Assembly (NCBI RefSeq): GCF_005144885.1
Contig: NZ_CP039690.1
Coordinates: 372,001 to 436,000, forward strand
Direction: 5' to 3'
DNA length: 64,000 nucleotides
Source: Phreatobacter stygius
Lineage (GTDB): Bacteria > Pseudomonadota > Alphaproteobacteria > Rhizobiales > Phreatobacteraceae
Part shown: positions 17,204-25,606 of the stretch, in pieces
Layout: every line of letters begins with the position of its first letter
How positions within the stretch are numbered: the first letter of the stretch is position 1
The notes under the pieces: model-generated
The model's database searches: none
The model's input: only the letters and a program-made list of their open reading frames with translations
Told to the model about the DNA's origin: nothing
Translations under genes and position numbers: made by a program

Positions 17204-17470
17204 TTACCAGCTGGACCAGCGCCGCCAGCCGCGGCCGGGCGGCGGGCCGTGACGGTGCCGGCGCCGATGTCCCGGCGGCACCCAGCCGCCACCCCATCCG
17301 TGCCGGTGGCCATGCCGATGGCCCTGGCCATGCCCGCGGCCATGTCCGCGTCCGTGGCCATGGCCGTGGCCACCGCGCGCTTCCGCGTCCACGGCGCCGA
17401 CGGTCACGACCGCCAGGCCGCCCACCGCGGCCAGCAACCAGCCCCTGCGGGACAGTGTGTTTTCGCTCAT
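17204..17470 (-). CDS. small exported His/Gly/Arg-rich protein
   Basis: The product has 88 residues. The first 31 form an export signal (RRGWLLAAVGGLAVVTVGAVDAEA, written here only as its span, residues 8-31, with an AEA cleavage-like end). The mature part consists of HGHG/RGHG/RHGH tripeptide-like repeats followed by PPGHRRRHRHGPPPGRGW. GAAGGAA precedes the ATG. The abundance of His suggests metal (Ni, Zn, Cu) binding in the periplasm, but low-complexity composition means no family could be assigned. It stands alone, convergent with the AHSA1 gene. Confidence 0.6.
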   Translation of the reverse strand: MSENTLSRRGWLLAAVGGLAVVTVGAVDAEARGGHGHGHGRGHGRGHGQGHRHGHRHGWGGGWVPPGHRRRHRHGPPPGRGWRRWSSW

Positions 17471-17576
17471 GTCGGTTCCTTCGATTCACTGCGTCGCCCG
17501 GTCCCACTAGGGCGATCTCAGGTGAACCCCGAATGAACTGACGGGACGGGCCGGTCGCGCAGGCCGCCGGCGTCCC

Positions 17577-18215
17577 TCAATAGGCCACGGTGAACCGCGC
17601 GCGGTGATGTCTCGGCCGTTCCGCCTCGTCGAGCAGCGCCACCGCGAGATCTTCCATCTAGATCGCCGAATGACCGGCGGCATCGACCAGCAATTCGTCC
17701 GCGCCCAGGCGATAGCGGCCGGTGCGCGTGCCGGGTTCCAACAGCGCCGGCGGACTGAGATAGGCCCAGTCGACCTTGGTCTCCGCCCGGTAGGTTTCGA
17801 GTTGCCGGGCGCAGGCCAGCGCCAGAGCCCGGATGCTGGCCGGAAAATCGGGATCGTCGACGACGGTCGCGCCGCCGCCGCCCGGCACGGTGAGGCTCGC
17901 CGCGCCGCCAACCGCCAGCAGCCGGACGCCGGTCTGGGCAAGGCCCGCCAGCAGGCCCTTGGTCGCCTGAACCAGCTCGTTCTCGTGGCCCGGTTGCGGC
18001 CGGGTCGCGCTGATCACCAGGTCCTGGCCCTGGCTCAGCCGCACCACGTCGTCAACGCTGGAGGCGTCGCCGACACGGCCCTCGGCGCCGGCCGGCAGCG
18101 CTGCGAGACCCGCCGGTTTGCGGGCGACCGCGATCACCTCATGGCCGCGCGACAGCGCCTCCGCGACCACCCGGGACCCGACGCCGCCGGTCCCTCCGAA
18201 TACTGTCAAGCGCAT
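17577..18215 (-). pseudogene. NAD(P)H-binding reductase (NmrA/SDR-a type) with premature TAG
   Basis: The frame begins MRLTVFGGTGGVGSRVVAEA, a Rossmann GxxGxxG start, and continues through ALSRGHEVIAVARKP and VDWAYLSPPALLEPG, typical of NAD(P)H-binding proteins related to flavin reductase BLVRB and NmrA. After GADELLVDAAGHSAI there is a TAG at 17658-17660. Reading through gives 26 more residues (MEDLAVALLDEAERPRHHRA then RFTVAY) before a TGA, which is the expected conserved C-terminal helix of the family. So a sense codon, probably Ser or Trp/Glu-like by one-base change, became TAG. The truncated 185-residue protein lacks that helix. It could be an early pseudogene, a functional truncation or a sequencing error. 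Confidence 0.8.
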
Positions 18216-18328
18216 GATCCAAAAACTTTCCCTTTGAAGAGTTGAAAAACGGCGCGGCACATCCTGCGGGCGCTTGGCCCGCGACGGTTCACCGCGATGG
18301 CGGAAAGGCGACCCTGGCCGGGGTGTGA

Positions 18329-19153
18329 TCAGGCCAGATCGCCGTGATGGTCCATGGCCACCCCGGGGCCGTTGATGTGCCGCTGGACCGAGCGCTCGAT
18401 TGCCGCCTTGGCGTCCTGCTCGATGTCGCCGCGGCCCCAGAAGGCCGAATGCAGGCCGTCGAAATCGAGCGCCTGCAGACGGCCGCCGATGCGTTCGACC
18501 TCGGCCGCCGGCAGCGGCGCGTAATTCGGATAGGACCACATGAACGACACGTGCCGCCGGTCCCAGGTGACCAGCACCGTGTCGCCGGCCAGCAGGCGGC
18601 GCTGCTCCTGAAGATGCATCACCGTGCTGCCGGGGAAATGACCGCCGATCCGGTGCAGCGAAACACCGGGCAGCACGTCCATGGTCTCGCCCTTCCAGAA
18701 GGTCAGGCAGGGATCGGGTTCCACCACCCACTGCCGGTCGGCCTCGTGCACCAGCACCGGGCAATCGAAAGCCCGGCCCCAGGTTGCCATGGCGCTGTAG
18801 AAATGCGGGTGGGAAATGGCCACCGCCTGGATCCCGCCGAAGGCGCGGATGATCTCTGCTGTCGCCGCGTCCAGGAAGCTGATGCAGTCCCACAACACGT
18901 TGCCATGCGGCGTGATTGCCAGGAAGGCGCGCTGGCCAATGGCGAATTGCGGCATGGTGACGATGCCGTAGAGCCCGGGCGCCACCTTGCGGAAGGCGTT
19001 GAAGCGGCCGACCGCCAGCTCATCCGCCGTGACCCATTCCTGGCCGGCCTTCGGCACGAATTGCCGGTCGTCCTCGCAGATGAAGCAATGCTCCGGCGGC
19101 GTGGCGCTCTCCGGATGCTGGACGCCGCAGGCTTTGCAGAGAAACTTCGGCAT
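18329..19153 (-). CDS. MBL-fold hydrolase-like protein with N-terminal zinc ribbon
   Basis: The product has 274 residues. The N-terminus has paired cysteines, LCKACGVQHP and HCFICEDDRQF, forming a likely zinc ribbon. A metallo-beta-lactamase-like domain follows: VLWDCISFLD, AISHPHFYSAMATWGRAF, LHRIGGHFPGSTVMH and RLLAGDTVLVTWD. The first metal motif is unusual: instead of HxHxDH it reads HPHFYS, so at least part of the dinuclear site is missing, while the later His (GGHFPGS) and Asp (AGDT) remain. It may bind one metal or none. It is a single gene upstream of the NAD(P)H reductase on the same strand, with about 110 bases between. Confidence 0.8.
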   Translation of the reverse strand: MPKFLCKACGVQHPESATPPEHCFICEDDRQFVPKAGQEWVTADELAVGRFNAFRKVAPGLYGIVTMPQFAIGQRAFLAITPHGNVLWDCISFLDAATAEIIRAFGGIQAVAISHPHFYSAMATWGRAFDCPVLVHEADRQWVVEPDPCLTFWKGETMDVLPGVSLHRIGGHFPGSTVMHLQEQRRLLAGDTVLVTWDRRHVSFMWSYPNYAPLPAAEVERIGGRLQALDFDGLHSAFWGRGDIEQDAKAAIERSVQRHINGPGVAMDHHGDLA

Positions 19154-19351
19154 GGTCTTGGCCCCCGGGTGACGGGGCGCAGGCGGCTTGCTCGAAACCG
19201 GTGCCCCGTGAGATGGGCGAAGGTTATTCCTTGGCGGTGGCGAGACAATATAGGATCCGGCGCAGTCACTCTTCACTTGTGGTGAACAATGGCTGCACCG
19301 GCATCATTTCATCACCTTGAAGGCATTGCGCCGCGTTCCGACGAGCGGGCG

Positions 19352-19711
19352 CTATCCCCGCTGCCGCAGAAACGCGCCGGGCAGGCTGCTCGATTTGACC
19401 TCGAACACCTCGACCGCGTCCGGCAGGCCGATCAGGTATTCGGCATCGCGGTCGAGATGGCGGATCCGGGTCGGATCGGCGCCGGCGAAACGCGACATCG
19501 CCGCGACGCTTTCCCAGAACGACATGACCACGAACTCGGTCTCGTCGCCGGCCTCCCGGCGCAACATCTGGACGCCGAGCGCGCGTCGTCCGAGCTCGGC
19601 CACTCCTTCGTCGTAGAGATAGGTCTCGTAGGCGTCCGCGCGATCGCGGCGGGTCCGGCCGCGCCAGAGGCGCGCGACCGCGACGGCGCCGGTTGGGGTC
19701 TCGCTGGTCAT
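19352..19711 (-). CDS. antibiotic-biosynthesis-monooxygenase (ABM)-like protein
   Basis: The product has 119 residues with the dimeric alpha/beta-barrel pattern of ABM proteins: VARLWRGRTRRDRADAYETY at the first strand and helix, VQMLRREAGDETEFVVMSFW in the central strands, and a RHLDRDAEYLIG helix. Members are cofactor-free monooxygenases or binding proteins. The ATG at 19711 follows GGAGAG; an upstream ATG at 19723 is possible. It is 61 bases from the VOC gene stop, separated by a strong hairpin. Confidence 0.75.
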   Translation of the reverse strand: MTSETPTGAVAVARLWRGRTRRDRADAYETYLYDEGVAELGRRALGVQMLRREAGDETEFVVMSFWESVAAMSRFAGADPTRIRHLDRDAEYLIGLPDAVEVFEVKSSSLPGAFLRQRG

Positions 19712-19740
19712 TGGGCTCTCCATCTCGAAGATAAGGAAAC

Positions 19741-19765
19741 GGGCCCGGCCCTGAGGACCGGGCCC
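19741..19765 (-). terminator. GC-rich hairpin downstream of the VOC gene
   Basis: GGGCCCGG pairs perfectly with CCGGGCCC around a 9-base loop, starting 8 bases after the VOC stop on the minus strand. It may uncouple the VOC gene from the ABM-like gene. No T-run follows. Confidence 0.55.
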
Positions 19766-19772
19766 ATGGCGC

Positions 19773-20219
19773 CTACTTGCCGGCGGCCTTTGCGAGCACG
19801 CCGAGGTAATGCGGGTTGTGCATGATGCCGAAGACATTGCCGAAGGGATCGATGACGGTGGCGCCGATGAAGCCCTCGCCGAAATCGCGCGGCGGATGGA
19901 ACGGCCTGGCGCCCATGGCGATCAGCCGGTCGAGCGTCGCTTGCAGGTCGTCGACATGCCAATAGGCAATGGCGCCGCCCGGCACCGGCGCAGCGGCGGC
20001 CTCGCCGCCGCCCAACACCCCGATGAACTTGGCGTCGATGATGCCGAGCTCGTGCTGGTAGTCGCCGAAGCGGAATTCGGCATAACCGGGCTTGTCCAAA
20101 TAGGGCGCGACGCCGACCACCTCGGCATACCATTTCTTCGCGCCGTCGTGGTCCGCCGCCATATAGGCGACCGTGCAAACCCCGCGTGGCGTCGTGGTCG
20201 AAGCTCGGGAAACCGTCAT
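19773..20219 (-). CDS. VOC (glyoxalase/bleomycin-resistance fold) family protein
   Basis: The product has 148 residues with two beta-alpha-beta-beta-beta modules. The first includes VAYMAADHDGAKKWYAEVVG and EFRFGDYQHELGIID; the second includes AIAYWHVDDLQATLDRLIAMGA and ATVIDPFGNVFGIMHNPHY, with the metal-ligand-like His and Glu positions. It may be a metal-dependent lyase, dioxygenase or binding protein. It is divergent from a CGNR regulator across a 100-bp region holding two palindromic operators, so it is the probable target of that regulator. Confidence 0.85.
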   Translation of the reverse strand: MTVSRASTTTPRGVCTVAYMAADHDGAKKWYAEVVGVAPYLDKPGYAEFRFGDYQHELGIIDAKFIGVLGGGEAAAAPVPGGAIAYWHVDDLQATLDRLIAMGARPFHPPRDFGEGFIGATVIDPFGNVFGIMHNPHYLGVLAKAAGK

Positions 20220-20261
20220 TGCGAAAACTCCTTGGTTGGCGAAACCGGCGATGATAGATAT

Positions 20262-20304
20262 CTAATGTGTGTAGCCATTAGTATCTAATGCCTACACCCA
20301 TTAG
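20262..20304. promoter_or_regulatory. two CTAATG-N8-CATTAG palindromes between VOC and CGNR genes
   Basis: CTAATGTGTGTAGCCATTAG (20262-20281) and CTAATGCCTACACCCATTAG (20285-20304) are two 20-bp inverted repeats with identical half-sites, 23 bases centre to centre, i.e. about two helical turns. They lie in the shared promoter of two divergent genes. The adjacent CGNR regulator is the likely binder, supported by a CTAA-N12-TTAG palindrome at the other CGNR gene (38321-38340). Confidence 0.7.
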
Positions 20305-20319
20305 CTCAACGCCGGAAAA

Positions 20320-20994
20320 ATGCAAGAGGTTCCTGTGAAGGCGATGTCCAGCTCCGCCGCGTGGCCGCACCGTTTCGTCGGCGGCGCGCTCTGTCTCGAC
20401 TTCATCAATTCGGTCGATATGCCTGGCACCGCACGCGAACAGGATCTGTTCGTCGATTACGCGGCGATCCTGCGCTGGAGCCTGGCGCGCGGGTCGCTGA
20501 CGGAAGCCGCGCACGACCGGCTGGCGGCCAAGGCGCGGCGATCGGCGGCGGCGGCCGAGGCCGTCTGGCGCGATGCGCTGGCCCTGCGCGCCGATATCCG
20601 GATGCTCGCCCATGCGTTGCGCAGCGGCGACAATCCGGCGCCGCTGATCCCGCGGATGAACGACAAACTGTCGCGTCTGCCGCTCGCCCCGGCCTTGCGC
20701 CTAAGGGCCGCAGGAGCCGGCACCGAGAGCGGCGGCAACCGGGTCGTCTTCGATCTGGCCGGCGTGGACCTGGAGGAACCGCTCTGGCCGGTGCTCTGGA
20801 CCACCGCCGCCCTGCTCGTCTCCGACGACACCGCGAAGCTCGGCGAGTGCCAGGCCAGCGACTGCGACGCGATCTTCATCGACCACACCAACAACCGCTC
20901 GCGCATCTGGTGTTCGACGGAAACCTGCGGCAATCGCGAGCGCGTGCGCCGCGCCTACCAGGCCAAGCGCGCGGTCAAGGCAGCGTCCACGTAA
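20320..20994 (+). CDS. CGNR zinc-finger (ABATE-domain) regulator
   Basis: The product has 224 residues. The N-terminal ABATE (DUF1470) domain begins HRFVGGALCLDFINSVDMPG, a probable ligand-binding region. The C-terminal CGNR zinc finger is clear: CQASDCDAIFIDHTNNRSR followed by WCSTETCGNRERVRRAY, with four cysteines and the CGNR signature. Members are putative stress or ligand-responsive transcription factors. It is divergent from the VOC gene and probably autoregulates through the two palindromes. A second in-frame ATG at 20344 is possible. Confidence 0.9.
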   Translation: MQEVPVKAMSSSAAWPHRFVGGALCLDFINSVDMPGTAREQDLFVDYAAILRWSLARGSLTEAAHDRLAAKARRSAAAAEAVWRDALALRADIRMLAHALRSGDNPAPLIPRMNDKLSRLPLAPALRLRAAGAGTESGGNRVVFDLAGVDLEEPLWPVLWTTAALLVSDDTAKLGECQASDCDAIFIDHTNNRSRIWCSTETCGNRERVRRAYQAKRAVKAAST

Positions 20995-21152
20995 GCGGCC
21001 GCCGCCTCTACCCCGGAAGAGTGATGGAGGGACCACCCGGCCTGATCTACCATTGCAGCCCATGCGCGCAGTCGGCATGACGGCGCAATCGACATTGCCA
21101 TCACGCAATGACGCCGGTGGTGGTCCACTGGCGCAAGGCCTGGAGGTCGCGC

Positions 21153-22115
21153 ATGCGCATTGTCCTGGCCGTCGTGCTCGCGCAGATGCTGATTTTCGCC
21201 GGTGCGGCCCGCGCCGAGACGCCCGAGGACATCGTCCGTGGCATCTATGCCGGCGGCGGCGCCAGAAGCTCGATCGGAAGGTTGCGGGCGCCCGAAAACC
21301 GCGCGCGCTATTTCCAGCCGGCCCTGGTGCGGCTGTTCACGTCCGATGATGCCAGCGAGGGTGTCGAATGCATTGGCTTCGGGCTTCACATCAATGGCCA
21401 GGATTTCGACCAGGCCGAGGTGGCGCGAACGCTGAGGCTCGAACAGCGGATCGACGGGGATAAGGCGAGTGTCGACGCGCGCTTCACCAATTTCGGCAAG
21501 GCGAACCATATCCGTTATGACTTTGTCCGCGTCGGCAATGGCTGGAAGATCGCCGACATTGCCTCCTTTGGCGACGCCCGGTGGCGGCTCTCGTCGATCC
21601 GGTGCAGCAGGACGGGGCAGCGGCTCCCCGATCACGTCGCAGCCGTTCCACAACCGGCCGCCGCCGCTCAGGCCGCGCCGTCAGGCGCCACGTCCGGCGC
21701 AACGGCACAGGCGCCCGCGCAGGTTGCCCAGGCGCGCGCGGAAATCCGACGGGACTGCGGCGCCGGCGCCAGGTTCAGGCCGGGCTTTCAGAGGACGGCG
21801 GATTTCAACGGCGACGGCAGGCCGGACTACGTTCTGGATTTCAGCGCCGTTGAATGTCCAGCAGCGGCGTCGTTTTATTGTGGTTCCGCCGGTTGCACGC
21901 TGATGATCTTCATGTCGGATGGCGAGGCATATCGGCGCGCATATAACGACAACGTCCGCGGCTGGTCGATCGCCCAGGACAGTGGACGCAATGTGCTGGT
22001 CCTGGACCTGCACGGCAGCGCATGTGGACGATCGGGCGCCGACCCCTGTCGCCGGCGTCTGTCCTGGAACGGCAGCGCCTTCACGCCCGAGCGGCCGGCG
22101 CGGCGCAGCCAATAA
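21153..22115 (+). CDS. exported protein with DUF3828-like N-terminal domain
   Basis: The product has 320 residues. Residues 1-21 form a signal peptide (MRIVLAVVLAQMLIFAGAAR ending ARA). Residues about 22-140 resemble DUF3828-type NTF2-like domains (ETPEDIVRGIYAGG, FTNFGKANHIRYDFVRVGNG). A Pro/Ala/Gln-rich linker follows, then a C-terminal FG-GAP-like calcium-loop segment (FNGDGRPDYVLDFSAVEC) with four to six cysteines that could form disulfides in the periplasm. No enzyme motif was recognised. The next gene begins about 180 bases on. Function unknown. Confidence 0.7.
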   Translation: MRIVLAVVLAQMLIFAGAARAETPEDIVRGIYAGGGARSSIGRLRAPENRARYFQPALVRLFTSDDASEGVECIGFGLHINGQDFDQAEVARTLRLEQRIDGDKASVDARFTNFGKANHIRYDFVRVGNGWKIADIASFGDARWRLSSIRCSRTGQRLPDHVAAVPQPAAAAQAAPSGATSGATAQAPAQVAQARAEIRRDCGAGARFRPGFQRTADFNGDGRPDYVLDFSAVECPAAASFYCGSAGCTLMIFMSDGEAYRRAYNDNVRGWSIAQDSGRNVLVLDLHGSACGRSGADPCRRRLSWNGSAFTPERPARRSQ

Positions 22116-22293
22116 TCGGATCGCGCGTCGATGGACAGATCGGCGCCTGCCGGGGCCCGAGGCCTGGTCATCCCGGCATTCAGGAAGCCGACCCGGCGGC
22201 AGCCTCCCGGCCCAAGCTGACGCCGCCGCCGATTTATGGGACAGTTCTTCCGCGTCGGATCTCCCCGTGACATGGAGGCGGCGATTGCAGACG

Positions 22294-24753
22294 ATGGCGC
22301 AACGGCTGCTCTTCTATGCGGGCCTCGGCCTGATCACCGCAGCGACCCTGATGCTGCAGATCGTCGAAACCCGGATCATCTCCGTCACGTCCTGGTATCA
22401 CCTGGCGTTTTTCGTCATCAGCATCGCGATGTTCGGCCTCACCGCCGGAGCTGTCTGGGTCTACCTTCGCTCCGAGACCTATCGTCCCGAGCAATTGTCC
22501 CATCACCTGAGCGTCGCGTCGCTCAGCTTCGCCCTGGCGACCGTCTTTGCGCTGCTGGTGCAACTGACCATCGTCACCAGCTTGCCCGCCTCGGTCATGT
22601 CCTTCGTGGTCTGGGCCGAGTTCGCCGTCGCGCTTTCGCTGCCGTTCTTTTTCTCCGGCATCGTCGTCAGCCTGGCGCTGACGCGCAGCCCCTATCCGAT
22701 CGGCGTCGTCTATGGCGTGGATCTGCTCGGCGCCGCTCTCGGCTGTCTCGGCGCCCTGGTCCTGCTCAATCTGGTCAGCGGTCCCTCGGCGGTGCTCTGG
22801 ATTGCCGTCCTCGGCGCGGTGGGGGGCCTGTTTTTCGCCGGACCGGGCCGCGAGGGGGTTCCGCCTGGGCGACCGATCGCGGCCAGGCTGTTCCGCCACC
22901 GCAGGGTGGTGCTGGGCTGCCTGGCGGCGCTCGCCGCCGCCAACAGCGCAACGGAAAGCATCCGGCCGACGATCGTCAAGGATGGCATCGAGCAGCCGGC
23001 GTTGACCGCCTACGAGCAATGGAACTCGTTCTCGCGCATAACGGTCGGCCAAAGCGAGACGGCGACACCGGTGCTCTGGGGGCCGTCCCCCCGGTTCGCG
23101 TCGCACCAGATCGACCAGCGCTGGATGAACATCGACGGCGGCGCCGGAACGGCGGTCTATCGCTTCACCGGCAATCTCAACGAAGTTGCGTTCCTGCGCT
23201 ACGACGTGACCAACCTCGCCTATGCGCTGCCTGCCCTGCGGACCGGGGCGGTGATCGGCGTCGGCGGCGGCAGGGACATGCTGTCGGCGCGCCTGTTCGG
23301 TCTCTCCGAGGTCGTCGGGGTGGAGATCAACCCGATCTTCATCGACCTGCTGACGCGGCGTTTCGCGAATTACACGGCCATCGGCCGCCTGCCCGGCATC
23401 GGCTTCGAGATCGACGAGGCGCGCAGCTGGTTCGCCCGCACCGATCGCACCTTCGACATCATCCAGATGAGCCTGATCGACACCTGGGCCGCGACCGGCG
23501 CCGGCGCCTTCACCTTGTCGGAGAACGGTCTCTATACCGTCGAGGCCTGGCGGATCTTCCTTGAGCGCCTGACGCCTGAGGGCGTGTTTACCGTCAGCCG
23601 CTGGCATGCCCCCGGCGAGGTCAACGAGACCGGCCGCATGGTGAGCCTCGCGGTTGCCACCCTTCAAGCGCTCGGTGTGGCCGAGCCGAAGCGGCATATG
23701 TTCATGGCCTCGTCGGGCCTGGTTGCGACCCTTGTCATGTCGCGTTCATCCCTGTCGGACCAGGCCCTGGAGGCCCTGAGGACGGCCGCGGCGACCTACG
23801 CCTTTTCCGTCCTGCTGGACCCGCGGGCGCCAGCAGCCTCACCGCTGCTCGAGAGCATCGTCTCGGCGCCCGACGGCGACAGCCTGCAACGCGCCACGCA
23901 GTCGTCTTATCTGGACCTGAGCGCGCCGACCGACGCTCGCCCGTTCTTCTTCAACCAATTGCGGCTCGATCGCCTGCTGGATCAGGACATCCTGGCGGTG
24001 GCGTCCAGACCGGGCGTCTATGGCGGCAACCTGAGCGCCACCCTGACGCTCGCCATGCTGATCGTCATCTCGGCGGTGCTGGTCGCGGCGACGATCATCA
24101 TCCCGCTTCGGTCCACCGTGAGCCGGGCGGCGTCGACGCTGACCATCGCTGGAACAGCCTATTTTGCGCTGATCGGCATCGGCTTCATGATGGTCGAAAT
24201 CGCCCTGCTCCAGCGCATCAGCGTCTTCCTCGGCCACCCGGTCTATGCCCTCAGCGTCGTCCTGTTCAGCCTGATCCTGTCGACCGGCCTCGGCAGCCTG
24301 GCATCCGAGCGCCTTCGGCTCGACGGCAGCCTGCGGCTGATCGGCTGGTCGGCGCTGACAGGCGCCTATCTCCTCGCCCTGCCGTCCTGGCTGCCCGGGG
24401 CCCTGCTCCATCTGGAGAGCGCAAGCCTGATGTCACGGGCCGGGCTGGCCGTTCTGGTTCTGGCACCCGCCGGCTTCCTCATGGGCTTCGGCTTTCCCAC
24501 CGGCATGCGGCTGGTCTCGATGATCGACCAGAGGCCAACCCCGTGGTTCTGGGGCATCAACGGCGCGGCGGGTGTGCTCGCCGCGAGCGTCGCCGTGTTG
24601 ACCAGCATCGAGTTCGGCATCGATACGACGCTCCGGGCAGGCGCGGTCTGCTACCTGCTGCTGCCCGGGCCGGCCCTGCTTCTCGTCAGATGTGTGCGGG
24701 CGGCGCGGAAGGACGCTGCCCCAACACGCCAGGGGCAACCATCCTTGTCCTGA
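22294..24753 (+). CDS. polytopic membrane protein with spermidine-synthase-like methyltransferase fold
   Basis: The product has about 819 residues. The N-terminal 200 residues hold about six hydrophobic helices. A central soluble SAM/dcSAM-binding Rossmann domain shows YEQWNSFSRITVG, IGVGGGRDMLSARLFGLSEV and VVGVEINPIFIDLLTRR, the spermidine-synthase-like motifs. The C-terminal third again has about seven membrane helices (FALIGIGFMMVEIALLQRIS, and GFLMGFGFPTGMRLVS). Such SpeE-like membrane proteins are widespread but their reaction is unproven; an aminopropyl acceptor-site Asp pattern is not evident. A TTG at 22285 with GGAGG six bases upstream may be the true start; the ATG is nine bases further. 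Confidence 0.8.
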   Translation: MAQRLLFYAGLGLITAATLMLQIVETRIISVTSWYHLAFFVISIAMFGLTAGAVWVYLRSETYRPEQLSHHLSVASLSFALATVFALLVQLTIVTSLPASVMSFVVWAEFAVALSLPFFFSGIVVSLALTRSPYPIGVVYGVDLLGAALGCLGALVLLNLVSGPSAVLWIAVLGAVGGLFFAGPGREGVPPGRPIAARLFRHRRVVLGCLAALAAANSATESIRPTIVKDGIEQPALTAYEQWNSFSRITVGQSETATPVLWGPSPRFASHQIDQRWMNIDGGAGTAVYRFTGNLNEVAFLRYDVTNLAYALPALRTGAVIGVGGGRDMLSARLFGLSEVVGVEINPIFIDLLTRRFANYTAIGRLPGIGFEIDEARSWFARTDRTFDIIQMSLIDTWAATGAGAFTLSENGLYTVEAWRIFLERLTPEGVFTVSRWHAPGEVNETGRMVSLAVATLQALGVAEPKRHMFMASSGLVATLVMSRSSLSDQALEALRTAAATYAFSVLLDPRAPAASPLLESIVSAPDGDSLQRATQSSYLDLSAPTDARPFFFNQLRLDRLLDQDILAVASRPGVYGGNLSATLTLAMLIVISAVLVAATIIIPLRSTVSRAASTLTIAGTAYFALIGIGFMMVEIALLQRISVFLGHPVYALSVVLFSLILSTGLGSLASERLRLDGSLRLIGWSALTGAYLLALPSWLPGALLHLESASLMSRAGLAVLVLAPAGFLMGFGFPTGMRLVSMIDQRPTPWFWGINGAAGVLAASVAVLTSIEFGIDTTLRAGAVCYLLLPGPALLLVRCVRAARKDAAPTRQGQPSLS

Positions 24754-24906
24754 CCGGCCGAAGCGCGGCGTGGCACGACGCGGGCACGCTAGCGCATCCA
24801 TGACCTGCTGCCGAAAGACGGCTTGCGGCCGAAGTCAAAATCAAGCAAAAAAGAACAACCAGTTGCTTTTTGCAATCACTTTGGATGAGCCCAGGAGAGC
24901 CCGCCG

Positions 24907-25562
24907 GTGACCAGGCTGCGTGTCGAAAGTTTCACCATCTCGCTTGACGGTTATGGCGCCGGCCCCGGCCAGGACCTCGCCAATCCCTTAGGGGTCGGCG
25001 GCATGGCGTTGCACGCATGGGCGCTCGAAACCCGCACGTTCCGGCAAATGTTCGGCACCGACGGCGGCACCACCGATCTCGACGACCGCTTCGCGGCGCG
25101 CGGCTTCGACACTATCGGCGCCTGGATCCTCGGCGGAACATGTTCGGCCCGATCCGCGGCGACTGGCCTGACGACAGCTGGAAAGGCTGGTGGGGCGACA
25201 ACCCGCCTTATCACGTGCCGGTCTTTGTGCTCACCCATCATCCGCGCGCGCCGATCGCCATGGCCGGCGGCACCACCTTCCATTTCGTCACCGATGGCAT
25301 CCAGTCCGCGCTCCGCCAGGCCAGGGCCGCGGCCGGCGGCCGCGACGTGCGCCTCGGCGGCGGGGTCGAGACAACAAGGCAATATCTGAGCGCCGGGCTC
25401 ATCGACGAGCTGCACCTGGCCATCGCGCCGATCCTGCTCGGGTCCGGCGAAAGCCTGTTCGCCGGCCTCGACGCCGGCAAGCTCGGTTATCATTGCGCCG
25501 AACACGTGCTGACGGCCAACGCCACCCATGTCGTGCTGAAGCGGACGGCGGATGGCGCGTGA
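24907..25562 (+). pseudogene. RibD-C/DHFR-fold reductase, frameshifted
   Basis: Two frames together give a full-length RibD C-terminal/dihydrofolate-reductase-like protein of about 218 residues. The first part has VESFTISLDGYGAGPGQDLA and GFDTIGAWILG; the second continues with RNMFGPIRGDW, TFHFVTDGIQSALRQA, LGGGVETTRQYLSAGLIDEL and LAIAPILLGSGESLF. The switch is at about 25134, where adding one C (GGCCGGAAC) restores the frame. Such proteins reduce unknown substrates with NADPH. The unshifted product ends at 160 residues with a nonsense tail. Upstream, TTGCTTTTTGCAA at 24863-24875 is a small palindrome near the likely promoter. The loss could be real or a sequencing error. Confidence 0.8.
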
Positions 25563-25606
25563 GGCGGCGGAAGAGGGCGCGTTCTGCGAACTCCACGAGG
25601 ACGAAA

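Noticed and set aside
22234-23697. A 487-codon minus-strand frame inside the spermidine-synthase-like gene
   Set aside because: Strongly charged low-complexity antisense reading; the plus-strand gene has hydrophobic helices and cofactor motifs.
24863-24875. TTGC-N5-GCAA palindrome upstream of the RibD-like pseudogene as an HxlR-type operator
   Set aside because: Too short to distinguish from chance, and no regulator gene of that type is adjacent.
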